Source of the DNA: Prevotella sp. CAG:1092
GTDB taxonomy: Bacteria > Bacteroidota > Bacteroidia > Bacteroidales > Bacteroidaceae
Direction: 5' to 3'
Assembly: GCA_000436915.1 (NCBI GenBank)
Contig: HF993928.1
Location: 1 to 6,828 of the forward strand
Length of the DNA stretch: 6,828 bases
Positions 1-6,241 of the stretch are shown piece after piece. Position 1 is the stretch's first letter. Each line of letters starts with the position of its first letter. The position numbers were made by a program, and so were the translations under genes. The notes beneath the pieces were generated by a model. That model worked only from the letters and a program-made list of their open reading frames with translations. It made no database searches and was not told where the DNA came from.

Positions 1-1
1 G

Positions 2-448
2 AACTATTTCTTATCCCGAACTGGGGTATTCTTTGCTATGATGCGCCGAAATGGTTTCTTTCTCCATTATAGTAGCAACATGAAAAGTTTGGGCAACACC
101 ATAGGCTCTTGCAACAAAGAGGGAGATAAAGAAGGCGAAACTATTCGCCCATACTATTCGGGCAACACCCGCCACACCAACTACTCTATTACAGCAGGAG
201 CTATACACAACATCTATCGTGGCATCTGCCTATTCGAAGGTATTGGCTATGGCAAATATGCTACAGCCTGGCAACTTAGCGCAAGCGAAGGTGGCGGATA
301 TCTACGCAACGAAGGATTAAGCAAAGAGGGTGTGGCAGGCGAAATTGGTGTACTTGCTTCGGTAGGCAAAATAAGTTTTTCAGTTTCTGCCATCACCATT
401 GCCGCTAAACAATGGCAAGCCTGTATCGGAGTAGGCATTAAAATATAA
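2..448 (+). CDS. C-terminal part of a probable outer-membrane beta-barrel protein (5' end outside window)
   Basis: The reading frame is open to the left edge of the window, so the ATG at 38 is probably internal and the true start lies upstream. The 148 visible residues alternate hydrophobic and polar positions with many Gly, Tyr and Ser, as in antiparallel barrel strands: for example GICLFEGIGYG, then GVAGEIGVLASVGKISFSVSA, ending in GVGIKI. The pattern recalls the C-terminal barrel of Bacteroidetes envelope proteins that carry carboxypeptidase-like or PEGA domains at the N-terminus, but that part is not visible, so the family is a guess from style. No catalytic motif is seen. It stops 17 bases before a surface lipoprotein gene and is the first visible member of an operon that also encodes a Ser/Thr kinase. 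An outer-membrane location would make it a candidate partner of that lipoprotein. Coding is confident; function is not. Confidence 0.7.
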   Translation, partial: NYFLSRTGVFFAMMRRNGFFLHYSSNMKSLGNTIGSCNKEGDKEGETIRPYYSGNTRHTNYSITAGAIHNIYRGICLFEGIGYGKYATAWQLSASEGGGYLRNEGLSKEGVAGEIGVLASVGKISFSVSAITIAAKQWQACIGVGIKI

Positions 449-451
449 GAA

Positions 452-456
452 AGGAG
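452..456 (+). promoter_or_regulatory. Shine-Dalgarno-like AGGAG
   Basis: AGGAG ends 9 bases before the ATG at 466 and supports that start. It is notable because the other genes here start after A-rich leaders without such a site, as is usual in Bacteroidetes, where initiation depends little on anti-SD pairing. It may occur partly by chance. Confidence 0.5.
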
Positions 457-465
457 ACTGCTGAT

Positions 466-2103
466 ATGAAATTATATACCTCAAATCTCATCATATTTTT
501 ATTCTGTGCGATATGCCTGCTTACAGCATGTAGCAATGAGGATAAGCCAAGTAGCTTTGAGCCTCAGCTACTCACACTGCCTGCAACAGACATTATGCGC
601 AATTCTGCTACTCTCCATGGAGCTATCAGCTTGGAGGGAAATACAGCTATGCCTTCGCTATCGTTTTGCTATGGCACATCTGCGGATATGACAAATGAGA
701 CTCCCGTGGTAAAAGCAACAGGCAACAAGGTGTTATATGGCATAGATGGCCTGACTGCTGGCACCACATATTATTATATGTTACAAGCCAACAATGGCAG
801 AGTGACGCTGAATAGTGAGCCACTATCATTCACCACCATGCCAAACGAGAAACCATCGATATCAAACCCTGAGGTGTTGAGCTACGGACCAACGAGCGTC
901 ATCTTGGGTTATGAGATAACATCAGACGGAGGAGAAGATATTACTGAAACAGGATGCTATTATGCTATGGCTAATGGCGGCACAAAGCAGAAGATAAAGC
1001 TGGAAGCATACGACCCTGCAAACCAACATTTGCAAATATGCGTAAACTCTCTGCAACCATATACAAGCTATCAGTTTTGGACATACGCCATAAACAGACC
1101 TGGTGAAACTGTGAGTGAGCCTATATCTTTCAGCACAACAGATGCAATAAAACTGTTGGAGCCAGGAGTGCTGAGTACTATCATTGGCGATGGCATCAAC
1201 GACTACTCTAAGTTGACCATCGCAGGAAGTTTAAATGGCGACGATATAGTATTGCTACGCAAGATGGCTGGTGTAGATACAGACAATACTGCCACCAAAG
1301 GCAAGCTAAGCGAACTGAACTTGGCTGAAGCCCTCTTTGTGGAAGGAGGTTCACCATTCGGACCTTATAATCGCCATACCCAATCCAATGTGGTTAGCCA
1401 AGGTATGTTTGCATATTGTACACATCTCAGCAAGATAACTCTTCCTACCGGTGTCACAAGCATAGAGAAGGATGCCTTTGAGGGTTGCACTTCACTACGA
1501 AATATAGAAATACCAGCAAATATCAGCATGTTGCTACCTTCGAGTGGATGCACAGCTTTAGAGACAATTAGCGTATCGAAAGCTAATGTCCACTATTCGA
1601 GCGTTGATGGTGTGTTACTAAATGCTGATGCTACAAACATAGTGTGGTTTCCATTAGGAAAGAAGGGCGACTATACTCTGCCTGCAACGGTAAACTGCAT
1701 TGGCGACTATGCTTTCAAAGAATGCAACATCGAGAAGTTCATCCTTCCCGATGCACTAACCAAGATTGGACAAGGAGCATTCATGAATAGCAATATAAAG
1801 GAAGTTAGCTTGCCCGATAAATTGAAAAGCATACCTACTGGAACTTTCCAAGGATGCAAAGAGCTGAAAATAGTAAGGATGGGAACAAAGACGGAATTGA
1901 TTTCTGACTATGTATTCGACAACTGTCCACTAACAGATATCTACATTGATGCTCCTACCCCACCTGTATGCAATTCCAAGGCTTTTGCTACAAGTGGCGA
2001 GAACTTTCTAAAGACTTGCATTCTCCATGTTCCCAAAGGCAAGAAGACTATGTATAGATACAACAGCAACTGGGGACAATTCCAACATATCGTAGAACAA
2101 TAA
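466..2103 (+). CDS. Surface lipoprotein with two Fn3-like domains and BspA-type leucine-rich repeats
   Basis: A predicted surface-exposed lipoprotein of 545 residues. Residues 1-21 form a signal peptide ending in the lipobox LTAC, with Cys22 as the lipidation site. The acidic residues just after it (CSNEDK) resemble the Bacteroidetes lipoprotein export signal that sends lipoproteins to the outer face of the outer membrane. Two fibronectin-III-like sandwiches follow (about 31-125 and 128-226), each closing with an SEP-(L/I)-SF-(T/S)-T strand. Residues about 230-310 are the linker typical of BspA-like proteins, with GSLNGDDI, KLSELNLAEA and a MFAYC turn. About five LRR_5 repeats (around 320-495) follow the pattern LPxxVxxIGxxAFxxC. 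The C-terminal LHVPKGKKxxY...W..F..IVE is the usual cap of this family. BspA-like proteins bind host proteins or other bacteria; the ligand here is unknown. It lies 13 bases before a DNA-binding-like gene and in the same run as a kinase, so it could be an adhesin or a sensor's outer part. Confidence 0.9.
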   Translation: MKLYTSNLIIFLFCAICLLTACSNEDKPSSFEPQLLTLPATDIMRNSATLHGAISLEGNTAMPSLSFCYGTSADMTNETPVVKATGNKVLYGIDGLTAGTTYYYMLQANNGRVTLNSEPLSFTTMPNEKPSISNPEVLSYGPTSVILGYEITSDGGEDITETGCYYAMANGGTKQKIKLEAYDPANQHLQICVNSLQPYTSYQFWTYAINRPGETVSEPISFSTTDAIKLLEPGVLSTIIGDGINDYSKLTIAGSLNGDDIVLLRKMAGVDTDNTATKGKLSELNLAEALFVEGGSPFGPYNRHTQSNVVSQGMFAYCTHLSKITLPTGVTSIEKDAFEGCTSLRNIEIPANISMLLPSSGCTALETISVSKANVHYSSVDGVLLNADATNIVWFPLGKKGDYTLPATVNCIGDYAFKECNIEKFILPDALTKIGQGAFMNSNIKEVSLPDKLKSIPTGTFQGCKELKIVRMGTKTELISDYVFDNCPLTDIYIDAPTPPVCNSKAFATSGENFLKTCILHVPKGKKTMYRYNSNWGQFQHIVEQ

Positions 2104-2116
2104 AACACCAAATACT

Positions 2117-2695
2117 ATGACAAATCCCGAAATAGAAGAGTTAAAATCACTCGTAGAGCAGAAATATGGTAAGCTATTGGCTACTACAACCGACTTTGAA
2201 GTATTTACTTTGCAGCTTGAGAAAGCAACTGGCAAGAGCGTATCCGCATCAACTCTGAAGCGTTTGTATGGCTATGTTGGCGATAGCCATAAGCCACGTA
2301 TCACCACTCTGGATGTGCTGGCAGAATATCTTGGCCATAAAAACTATATAGAATATGTGAAATGGTTGAAGACAAGCGTGAAGTACAACTCGTCATATTT
2401 CAAATCGCCTCAGTTAGTGAGCAATGAGCTCAAAGAAGGTGCAAAGATTTGTATAGGTTGGAGCCCTAACCGCTTGCTCAAGCTAAGATATCTTGGTGGT
2501 AGCGTCTACGAAATAGAAGATGCAGAAAACAGCAAGCTCATAGCTGGCGACCGCTTCACTACAGGATGCTTTATCAAAGAACAGCCACTATATTTACCAT
2601 ACATAGAGCGCAATGGTGAACGTACATCACCATTCGTAGCAGGAAGAAACGGAGGACTCACCATTATCAAAGTTGAATCAAACGGCGATTTATAG
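2117..2695 (+). CDS. Bacteroidetes-specific protein with putative HTH N-terminus and conserved C-terminal beta domain
   Basis: A soluble protein of 192 residues with no signal peptide or membrane segment. Residues about 1-85 are helical. They contain a helix-turn-helix-like block: SASTLKRLYGYV (43-54), which looks like a recognition helix, then TTLDVLAEYLGHKNYIEYVKW (63-83, conserved style TLDxLAxYLGxxxxxxF). This arrangement is common in uncharacterised Bacteroidetes proteins thought to bind DNA. Residues about 106-187 form a second, strand-rich domain (GAKICIGWSPNRLLKLRYLG, AENSKLIAGDRF, EQPLYLPYI, FVAGRNGGLT). I recognise its pattern from other Bacteroidales proteins but no function is known to me. 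The gene sits 13 bases after the lipoprotein and 8 bases before the kinase, strongly suggesting co-expression. It could be a transcription regulator or a kinase substrate with a ligand-binding C-domain; both are inference. The start at 2117 is the first ATG after the upstream stop; the leader is A-rich without an SD. Confidence 0.8.
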   Translation: MTNPEIEELKSLVEQKYGKLLATTTDFEVFTLQLEKATGKSVSASTLKRLYGYVGDSHKPRITTLDVLAEYLGHKNYIEYVKWLKTSVKYNSSYFKSPQLVSNELKEGAKICIGWSPNRLLKLRYLGGSVYEIEDAENSKLIAGDRFTTGCFIKEQPLYLPYIERNGERTSPFVAGRNGGLTIIKVESNGDL

Positions 2696-2703
2696 TAGCA
2701 AAC

Positions 2704-3687
2704 ATGAATAACAACGACTCGGCAACAGAAACAACAAATACGCGTCCGACATCTGGATTTACAACAAACATCAAGGAGATAACAGATGCCGACCCTATGA
2801 CTGGTAACAACGAGTATAAGAATCTTAAGGAATTCTATGTCTCGGAATCTGGTCATGCCAGACTTTTTACAGCCACAAAATATGGAAAGCGCTTCATGCT
2901 GAAATGCTTGAAGAAAGACTTTCTATATATTCCTGTATACCAGCAGGCACTGAGCAAGGAGTTTGAAATAGGACTACAGCTCGAGCATCCCAACATCTGT
3001 CACACTATAGAGTTGGAACAGGTAGACGGACTTGGTACTACTATCGTAATGGAATATGTAGATGGCGACAACCTGCAGACACTTATCGACAGACAGCAAA
3101 TAACACCATCGTTGGCAGAAAAAATCGTTTGTCAGCTTATGGATGCATTGGAATATATGCACAACAAGCAGATTATTCACCGCGACTTGAAACCATCGAA
3201 CATCATGGTGACACACAATGGGCAGAATGTGAAGATTATCGATTTTGGACTCTCCGATAGCGACTCTTTCTATGTTCTCAAGACTCCGGCAGGAACTTCC
3301 GGCTACATAGCTCCCGAACAGCTATTGCCAGGAGCAAAGTCGGAAGCAAGAGCCGACATCTATTCTTTGGGCTGCGTAATCAATGATATTGCTAACGTTA
3401 CCAATAGCAACAAACTAAAAAAGATGGCTGCACTATGCACCACACGCGATACCAACCTTCGTCCACAAAGCATCAACGAACTGCGTAGCCATTCCTTCAG
3501 CTCGTCACGCTATATAATAGCAACAATCATCCTTGCCATCTACTGCCTAATCATGGCTGGCATCATCGTTGCTACTTATTATAATAGGAGTAAGCAAGCA
3601 GCAGAAGAAGAAACAGGCATTCAAACTCAAAATGGCGATAGCAATAAATGGAATGACAACAAGATTGTAGACTATCAGCAGTGGTAA
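2704..3687 (+). CDS. Membrane-anchored Hanks-type Ser/Thr protein kinase, compact Bacteroidetes form
   Basis: It transfers phosphate from ATP to Ser/Thr of target proteins. The core motifs are intact: ATP-anchoring Lys67 (FMLK), helix-C Glu86 (KEFEIGLQLEHPNI), catalytic loop HRDLKPSN at 159-166 with Asp161, Lys163 and Asn166, metal-binding DFG at 180-182, APE at 203-205, and Asp218 in ADIYSLG. Activation-segment Ser/Thr residues (T194, T198, S199) could be autophosphorylated. Two things are odd. The glycine loop is reduced to VSESGHA (46-52). Only 35 residues separate Asp218 from the conserved Arg253, against about 60 in typical kinases, so the helix-G region is largely missing. A single membrane helix (about 269-292) follows, then a 35-residue Asp/Asn/Gln-rich tail with no PASTA or other sensor domain. 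The kinase domain should face the cytoplasm. It is the fourth gene of a closely packed run with an outer-membrane protein, a surface lipoprotein and a DNA-binding-like protein. Start chosen at 2704, 8 bases after the upstream stop; Met32 is an alternative. Confidence 0.92.
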   Translation: MNNNDSATETTNTRPTSGFTTNIKEITDADPMTGNNEYKNLKEFYVSESGHARLFTATKYGKRFMLKCLKKDFLYIPVYQQALSKEFEIGLQLEHPNICHTIELEQVDGLGTTIVMEYVDGDNLQTLIDRQQITPSLAEKIVCQLMDALEYMHNKQIIHRDLKPSNIMVTHNGQNVKIIDFGLSDSDSFYVLKTPAGTSGYIAPEQLLPGAKSEARADIYSLGCVINDIANVTNSNKLKKMAALCTTRDTNLRPQSINELRSHSFSSSRYIIATIILAIYCLIMAGIIVATYYNRSKQAAEEETGIQTQNGDSNKWNDNKIVDYQQW

Positions 3688-3728
3688 GTGGGAGATGTTT
3701 TAGTCAACTAACAAACAAATATATCATT

Positions 3729-4121
3729 ATGACACAAGAAACGAAGCATACAGGATATCGTAGCAAAGAATATGGTATTCCAACAAAACGCTACTGCCAA
3801 TGTCTTGAACTTAGAGACAATCAGGAGCTAATAGCCAAATATCGTGAGGTTCACGACGAAGAGCATGTGTGGAAAGAAGTCATTGAGGGAATACGCAAAG
3901 TAGGTATCCTCGAAATGGAAATATATATCGCAGGTACTCACCTTGTGATGATAGTAGATACAGCTCTCGATTTTGACTGGAATACAGCTATGGCAAAACT
4001 TGCCACCCTACCACGTCAAGCTGAATGGGAGGCTTTTGTTTCTGAATTCCAAGGCTGCGCCAAAGATGCTACATCCGACGAAAAATGGCAGTTGATGGAT
4101 AGAATGTTCAAACTATACTAA
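3729..4121 (+). CDS. rhaM: L-rhamnose mutarotase (RhaM/DUF718 family)
   Basis: It interconverts the alpha and beta anomers of L-rhamnose in the cytoplasm, supplying the anomer used by rhamnose isomerase. The 130 residues show the family pattern: KRYCQCLELRDNQELIAKY, then GILEMEIYIAGTHLVMIVDT, LATLPRQAEWEAF and a C-terminal EKWQLMDRMFKLY. Tyr38 and His42 keep the Y-x3-H spacing of the Tyr/His pair in the E. coli enzyme's active site; Trp48 and Trp100 are candidate sugar-stacking residues. The roughly 18-residue N-terminal extension relative to the E. coli enzyme (about 104 residues) resembles that of Bacteroidetes homologues. An upstream in-frame GTG at 3681 would overlap the kinase; the ATG at 3729 is preferred because homology begins just after it. 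No rhamnose kinase, isomerase, aldolase or transporter gene is in the window. It follows the kinase by 41 bases with no visible -7 box, so it may be read through from that operon. Confidence 0.9.
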   Translation: MTQETKHTGYRSKEYGIPTKRYCQCLELRDNQELIAKYREVHDEEHVWKEVIEGIRKVGILEMEIYIAGTHLVMIVDTALDFDWNTAMAKLATLPRQAEWEAFVSEFQGCAKDATSDEKWQLMDRMFKLY

Positions 4122-4130
4122 GCCTGATAG

Positions 4131-4159
4131 GCTATATGAAATGATTGTTTCTATATAGC
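4131..4159 (+). terminator. Hairpin after rhaM, possible transcription terminator or 3' end stabiliser
   Basis: GCTATATGAAA (4131-4141) pairs with TTTCTATATAGC (4148-4159) across a 6-base loop, giving 11 base pairs with one bulged A. It starts 10 bases after the rhaM stop and lies before the next promoter, a fitting place to end the upstream transcript. It is AT-rich and has no T-run directly after it, so intrinsic termination is uncertain. An alternative small hairpin, AGCCT-gat-AGGCT (4121-4133), shares bases 4131-4133 and cannot form at the same time. Confidence 0.4.
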
Positions 4160-4169
4160 AAATAGACTT

Positions 4170-4184
4170 TGCAACCGAGTTGCA
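4170..4184 (+). promoter_or_regulatory. Perfect dyad, candidate operator of the metal ATPase gene
   Basis: TGCAAC-CGA-GTTGCA is a 6-base inverted repeat with a 3-base centre. It ends 12 bases before the -7 box at 4197, so it covers the region where the -33 contact would sit. That position suits a repressor or activator of the exporter gene. The adjacent Fur-family protein is the nearest candidate binder, but I find no copy of this exact dyad at that regulator's own promoter, so the assignment is a guess. Confidence 0.4.
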
Positions 4185-4196
4185 TAACTTTTCCCA

Positions 4197-4204
4197 TACC
4201 TTTG
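4197..4204 (+). promoter_or_regulatory. Bacteroidetes -7 box of the metal ATPase promoter
   Basis: TACCTTTG matches the Bacteroidetes primary sigma -7 consensus TAnnTTTG. Transcription would start near 4210, leaving a leader of about two dozen A-rich bases before the ATG at 4234. No TTG lies at the usual distance of about 19 bases: the TTGs at 4169 and 4180 leave spacers of 25 and 14. A weak -33 contact is consistent with a promoter that needs or tolerates a regulator. Confidence 0.7.
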
Positions 4205-4233
4205 CACACAGAAAATAATAATAAAGCAAAGAT

Positions 4234-6207
4234 ATGGGAAATTGTTGTAATACACATAGTGGCTGCGGATGCAACCATAAGCATGACCACAATCATGGAC
4301 ACAGTCATAGCCATGCGCACGATGGATTAAAAAGTAAGGTAGTGCTTATTGGCACTACAATATTATTGCTTGTCGGCGCAGCACTGATTGAGCACTTCAT
4401 GAATCTTGCCACATGGCAGTTGTTGCTTATTTACCTTGTTCCATATCTTCTTATTGGCCACGACACACTGAAGGAGGCAGCAGAAGGAATAATGAAAGGC
4501 GACATGTTTAACGAAGACTTCTTGATGTCGGTAGCCACTATCGGTGCTCTTGCCATAGGCTTTCTGCCTGGTAGTGACAATGAGTTTATGGAGGCAGTCT
4601 TCGTGATGTTGTTCTTCCAAATAGGCGAACTATTTGAAGGCTATGCTGAAGGAAGAAGCAGAGACAGCATATCGCATTTGATGGAGATAAAACCTGATAT
4701 AGCCAACGTAGAGCGCAATGGTAATACTATGCAGGTATCTCCAGAGGAGGTAGCGATAGGTGAAACTATCGTCGTCAGACCAGGCGAGAAGATACCATTG
4801 GATGGCAAGGTGATAGAAGGTCAGTCGGCACTAAACACCATTGCGATAACAGGCGAGAGTATGCCACGACAGATTACCGAGGGCAACGAGGTGATATCAG
4901 GATGTATCAACATATCGGGAGTTATCAAAGTGCAGACCACTAAGACTTTCGGTGAGAGCACAGTATCTAAGATTATAAACCTCGTAGAGAATGCTAATGA
5001 AAACAAGTCTAAAAGTGAATCTTTTATCTCACGCTTCGCCCATGTATATACACCTATTGTAGTATTCTTGGCAGTGGCATTGGCTTTAGTACCACCTATA
5101 TTCTCTGCAGCAAGCTATGCCGAGAGCTTCCCTCTTTGGCTTAACCGCGCATTGATATTCCTCGTAGTGTCTTGCCCTTGCGCCCTTGTCATCAGCGTAC
5201 CATTGACATTCTTTGGTGGTATAGGCGGAGCTTCACGCAATGGTATATTAATAAAAGGTAGCAACTACATGGATGCCCTTGCCAACCTCTCTACAGTTGT
5301 CTTCGATAAGACAGGCACCCTTACTCATGGACAATTCGAGGTAGAAGCAATACATCCAGAAAACTATGATGCCCAAGAATTGCTACACATGGCTGCCCAC
5401 GTGGAGCATTTCACCACCCACCCTATCGGTGCTGCACTAAGAGATGCTTTCCCTAACGAGGCTACCGATGGTTGCGAGATAACAGAGGTAGAAGAGATTG
5501 CAGGTCAAGGCATACGAGCAAAGGTGGGCAACCACACAGTTTGCGTGGGCAACACAAAGATGATGGATAGCATAGGAGCAAAATGGCACAACTGCCACAA
5601 GGTGGGAACAATTATCCATATCGCTATCGACGGCATCTATGCGGGTCATATCATTATCAACGACAAGATAAAAGAAGATAGCAAAGAGGCTATCTCACAA
5701 CTAAAGGCTCTTGGAGTTGGCAAGACAGTGATGCTAACGGGCGACAGAAAGGAAGTGGGAGAACATGTAGCCCAACAGCTACATATCGACGAATATCATA
5801 CAGAGCTGTTGCCAACAGATAAGGTTTCTCATATGGAGCGTTTAATAAATGAGAAACCCGCAGGTAGCACTCTCGCCTTTGTTGGCGACGGTATCAACGA
5901 TGCACCAGTATTGAAGCGGGCGGACGTAGGTATCGCTATGGGCGCTTTTGGTAGCGATGCTGCAATAGAAGCTGCCGACGTGGTGTTGATGGATGATAAA
6001 CCAAGCAAGGTGGCAACAGCCATAAGCATAGCTCGCCGCACTATCAGCATAGCTCATCAGAATGTGTGGTTTGCTATAGGCGTAAAGGTAGCTATCTTAC
6101 TCCTTGCCACAGTAGGCCTTGGCACCATGTGGATGGCAGTGTTTGCCGATGTTGGCGTAACGGTATTGGCTGTACTGAATGCGATGAGAGCATTGAAAGT
6201 TAGATAG
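4234..6207 (+). CDS. zntA: P1B-type heavy-metal-exporting ATPase (Zn/Cd/Pb class) with His-rich N-terminus
   Basis: An inner-membrane ATP-driven pump exporting soft divalent metals from the cytoplasm, 657 residues. Motifs: TGES (206-209, phosphatase loop), CPC in TM6 (314-316), DKTGTLT (358-364, phosphorylated Asp358), HP (396-397, the mark of P1B pumps), TGDR (502-505) and GDGINDAP (551-558). About eight membrane helices are visible: four before residue 135, two around 271-330, two at 606-650. Asn610 and Lys618 in TM7 and Asp639 in the TM8 block ADVGVTVLAVLNAMR match the Zn/Cd/Pb subclass (E. coli ZntA type) rather than the copper subclass. The usual N-terminal HMA domain with CxxC is absent; residues 1-30 instead hold nine His and four Cys (C4, C5, C11, C13), a probable metal-binding tail. 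The symbol reflects subclass, not proven orthology. It has its own promoter and runs convergent to a Fur-family gene 34 bases beyond its stop, which may regulate it. Confidence 0.93.
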   Translation: MGNCCNTHSGCGCNHKHDHNHGHSHSHAHDGLKSKVVLIGTTILLLVGAALIEHFMNLATWQLLLIYLVPYLLIGHDTLKEAAEGIMKGDMFNEDFLMSVATIGALAIGFLPGSDNEFMEAVFVMLFFQIGELFEGYAEGRSRDSISHLMEIKPDIANVERNGNTMQVSPEEVAIGETIVVRPGEKIPLDGKVIEGQSALNTIAITGESMPRQITEGNEVISGCINISGVIKVQTTKTFGESTVSKIINLVENANENKSKSESFISRFAHVYTPIVVFLAVALALVPPIFSAASYAESFPLWLNRALIFLVVSCPCALVISVPLTFFGGIGGASRNGILIKGSNYMDALANLSTVVFDKTGTLTHGQFEVEAIHPENYDAQELLHMAAHVEHFTTHPIGAALRDAFPNEATDGCEITEVEEIAGQGIRAKVGNHTVCVGNTKMMDSIGAKWHNCHKVGTIIHIAIDGIYAGHIIINDKIKEDSKEAISQLKALGVGKTVMLTGDRKEVGEHVAQQLHIDEYHTELLPTDKVSHMERLINEKPAGSTLAFVGDGINDAPVLKRADVGIAMGAFGSDAAIEAADVVLMDDKPSKVATAISIARRTISIAHQNVWFAIGVKVAILLLATVGLGTMWMAVFADVGVTVLAVLNAMRALKVR

Positions 6208-6241
6208 AATATACGATAAGAACATTGAAGGCAATACTATA
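6208..6241. other. Short gap between convergent genes
   Basis: The 34 bases between the stop of the ATPase and the stop of the minus-strand Fur-family gene hold no strong hairpin with a T-run on either strand. Termination of both transcripts must depend on another signal, or the two mRNAs overlap at their 3' ends. Confidence 0.5.

Noticed and set aside
38..40. ATG at 38 as the start of the first gene
   Set aside because: The frame is open to the window edge with protein-like sequence (VFFAM before it), so this is probably an internal Met.
1404..1411. TATGTTTG inside the lipoprotein gene as an internal promoter
   Set aside because: It matches the -7 box but has no TTG at the right distance and lies mid-gene; such matches are expected by chance in a window this long.
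2506..2856. 116-residue open frame on the minus strand across the HTH-like and kinase genes
   Set aside because: It is the antisense of two well-supported genes and its sequence is Cys/Val-rich low-quality shadow with no recognisable domain.
3681..3728. GTG start at 3681 for the rhaM frame, adding 16 residues and overlapping the kinase stop
   Set aside because: Family similarity begins after the ATG at 3729, and the added residues look like translated spacer.
4163..4171. TAGACTTTG as the -7 box of the ATPase gene
   Set aside because: It has three bases between TA and TTTG where the consensus has two; TACCTTTG at 4197 fits better and is nearer to the start.
4122..4233. Riboswitch or small RNA in the gap before the ATPase gene
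   Set aside because: The predicted transcript leader is only about two dozen bases, too short for a riboswitch, and the dyad lies upstream of the transcription start.
4234..6207. Assignment of the P-type ATPase as a copper pump because of the CPC motif
   Set aside because: CPC is shared by several P1B classes; the TM7 Lys and TM8 Asp pattern and lack of copper-class TM7/TM8 motifs favour Zn/Cd/Pb.
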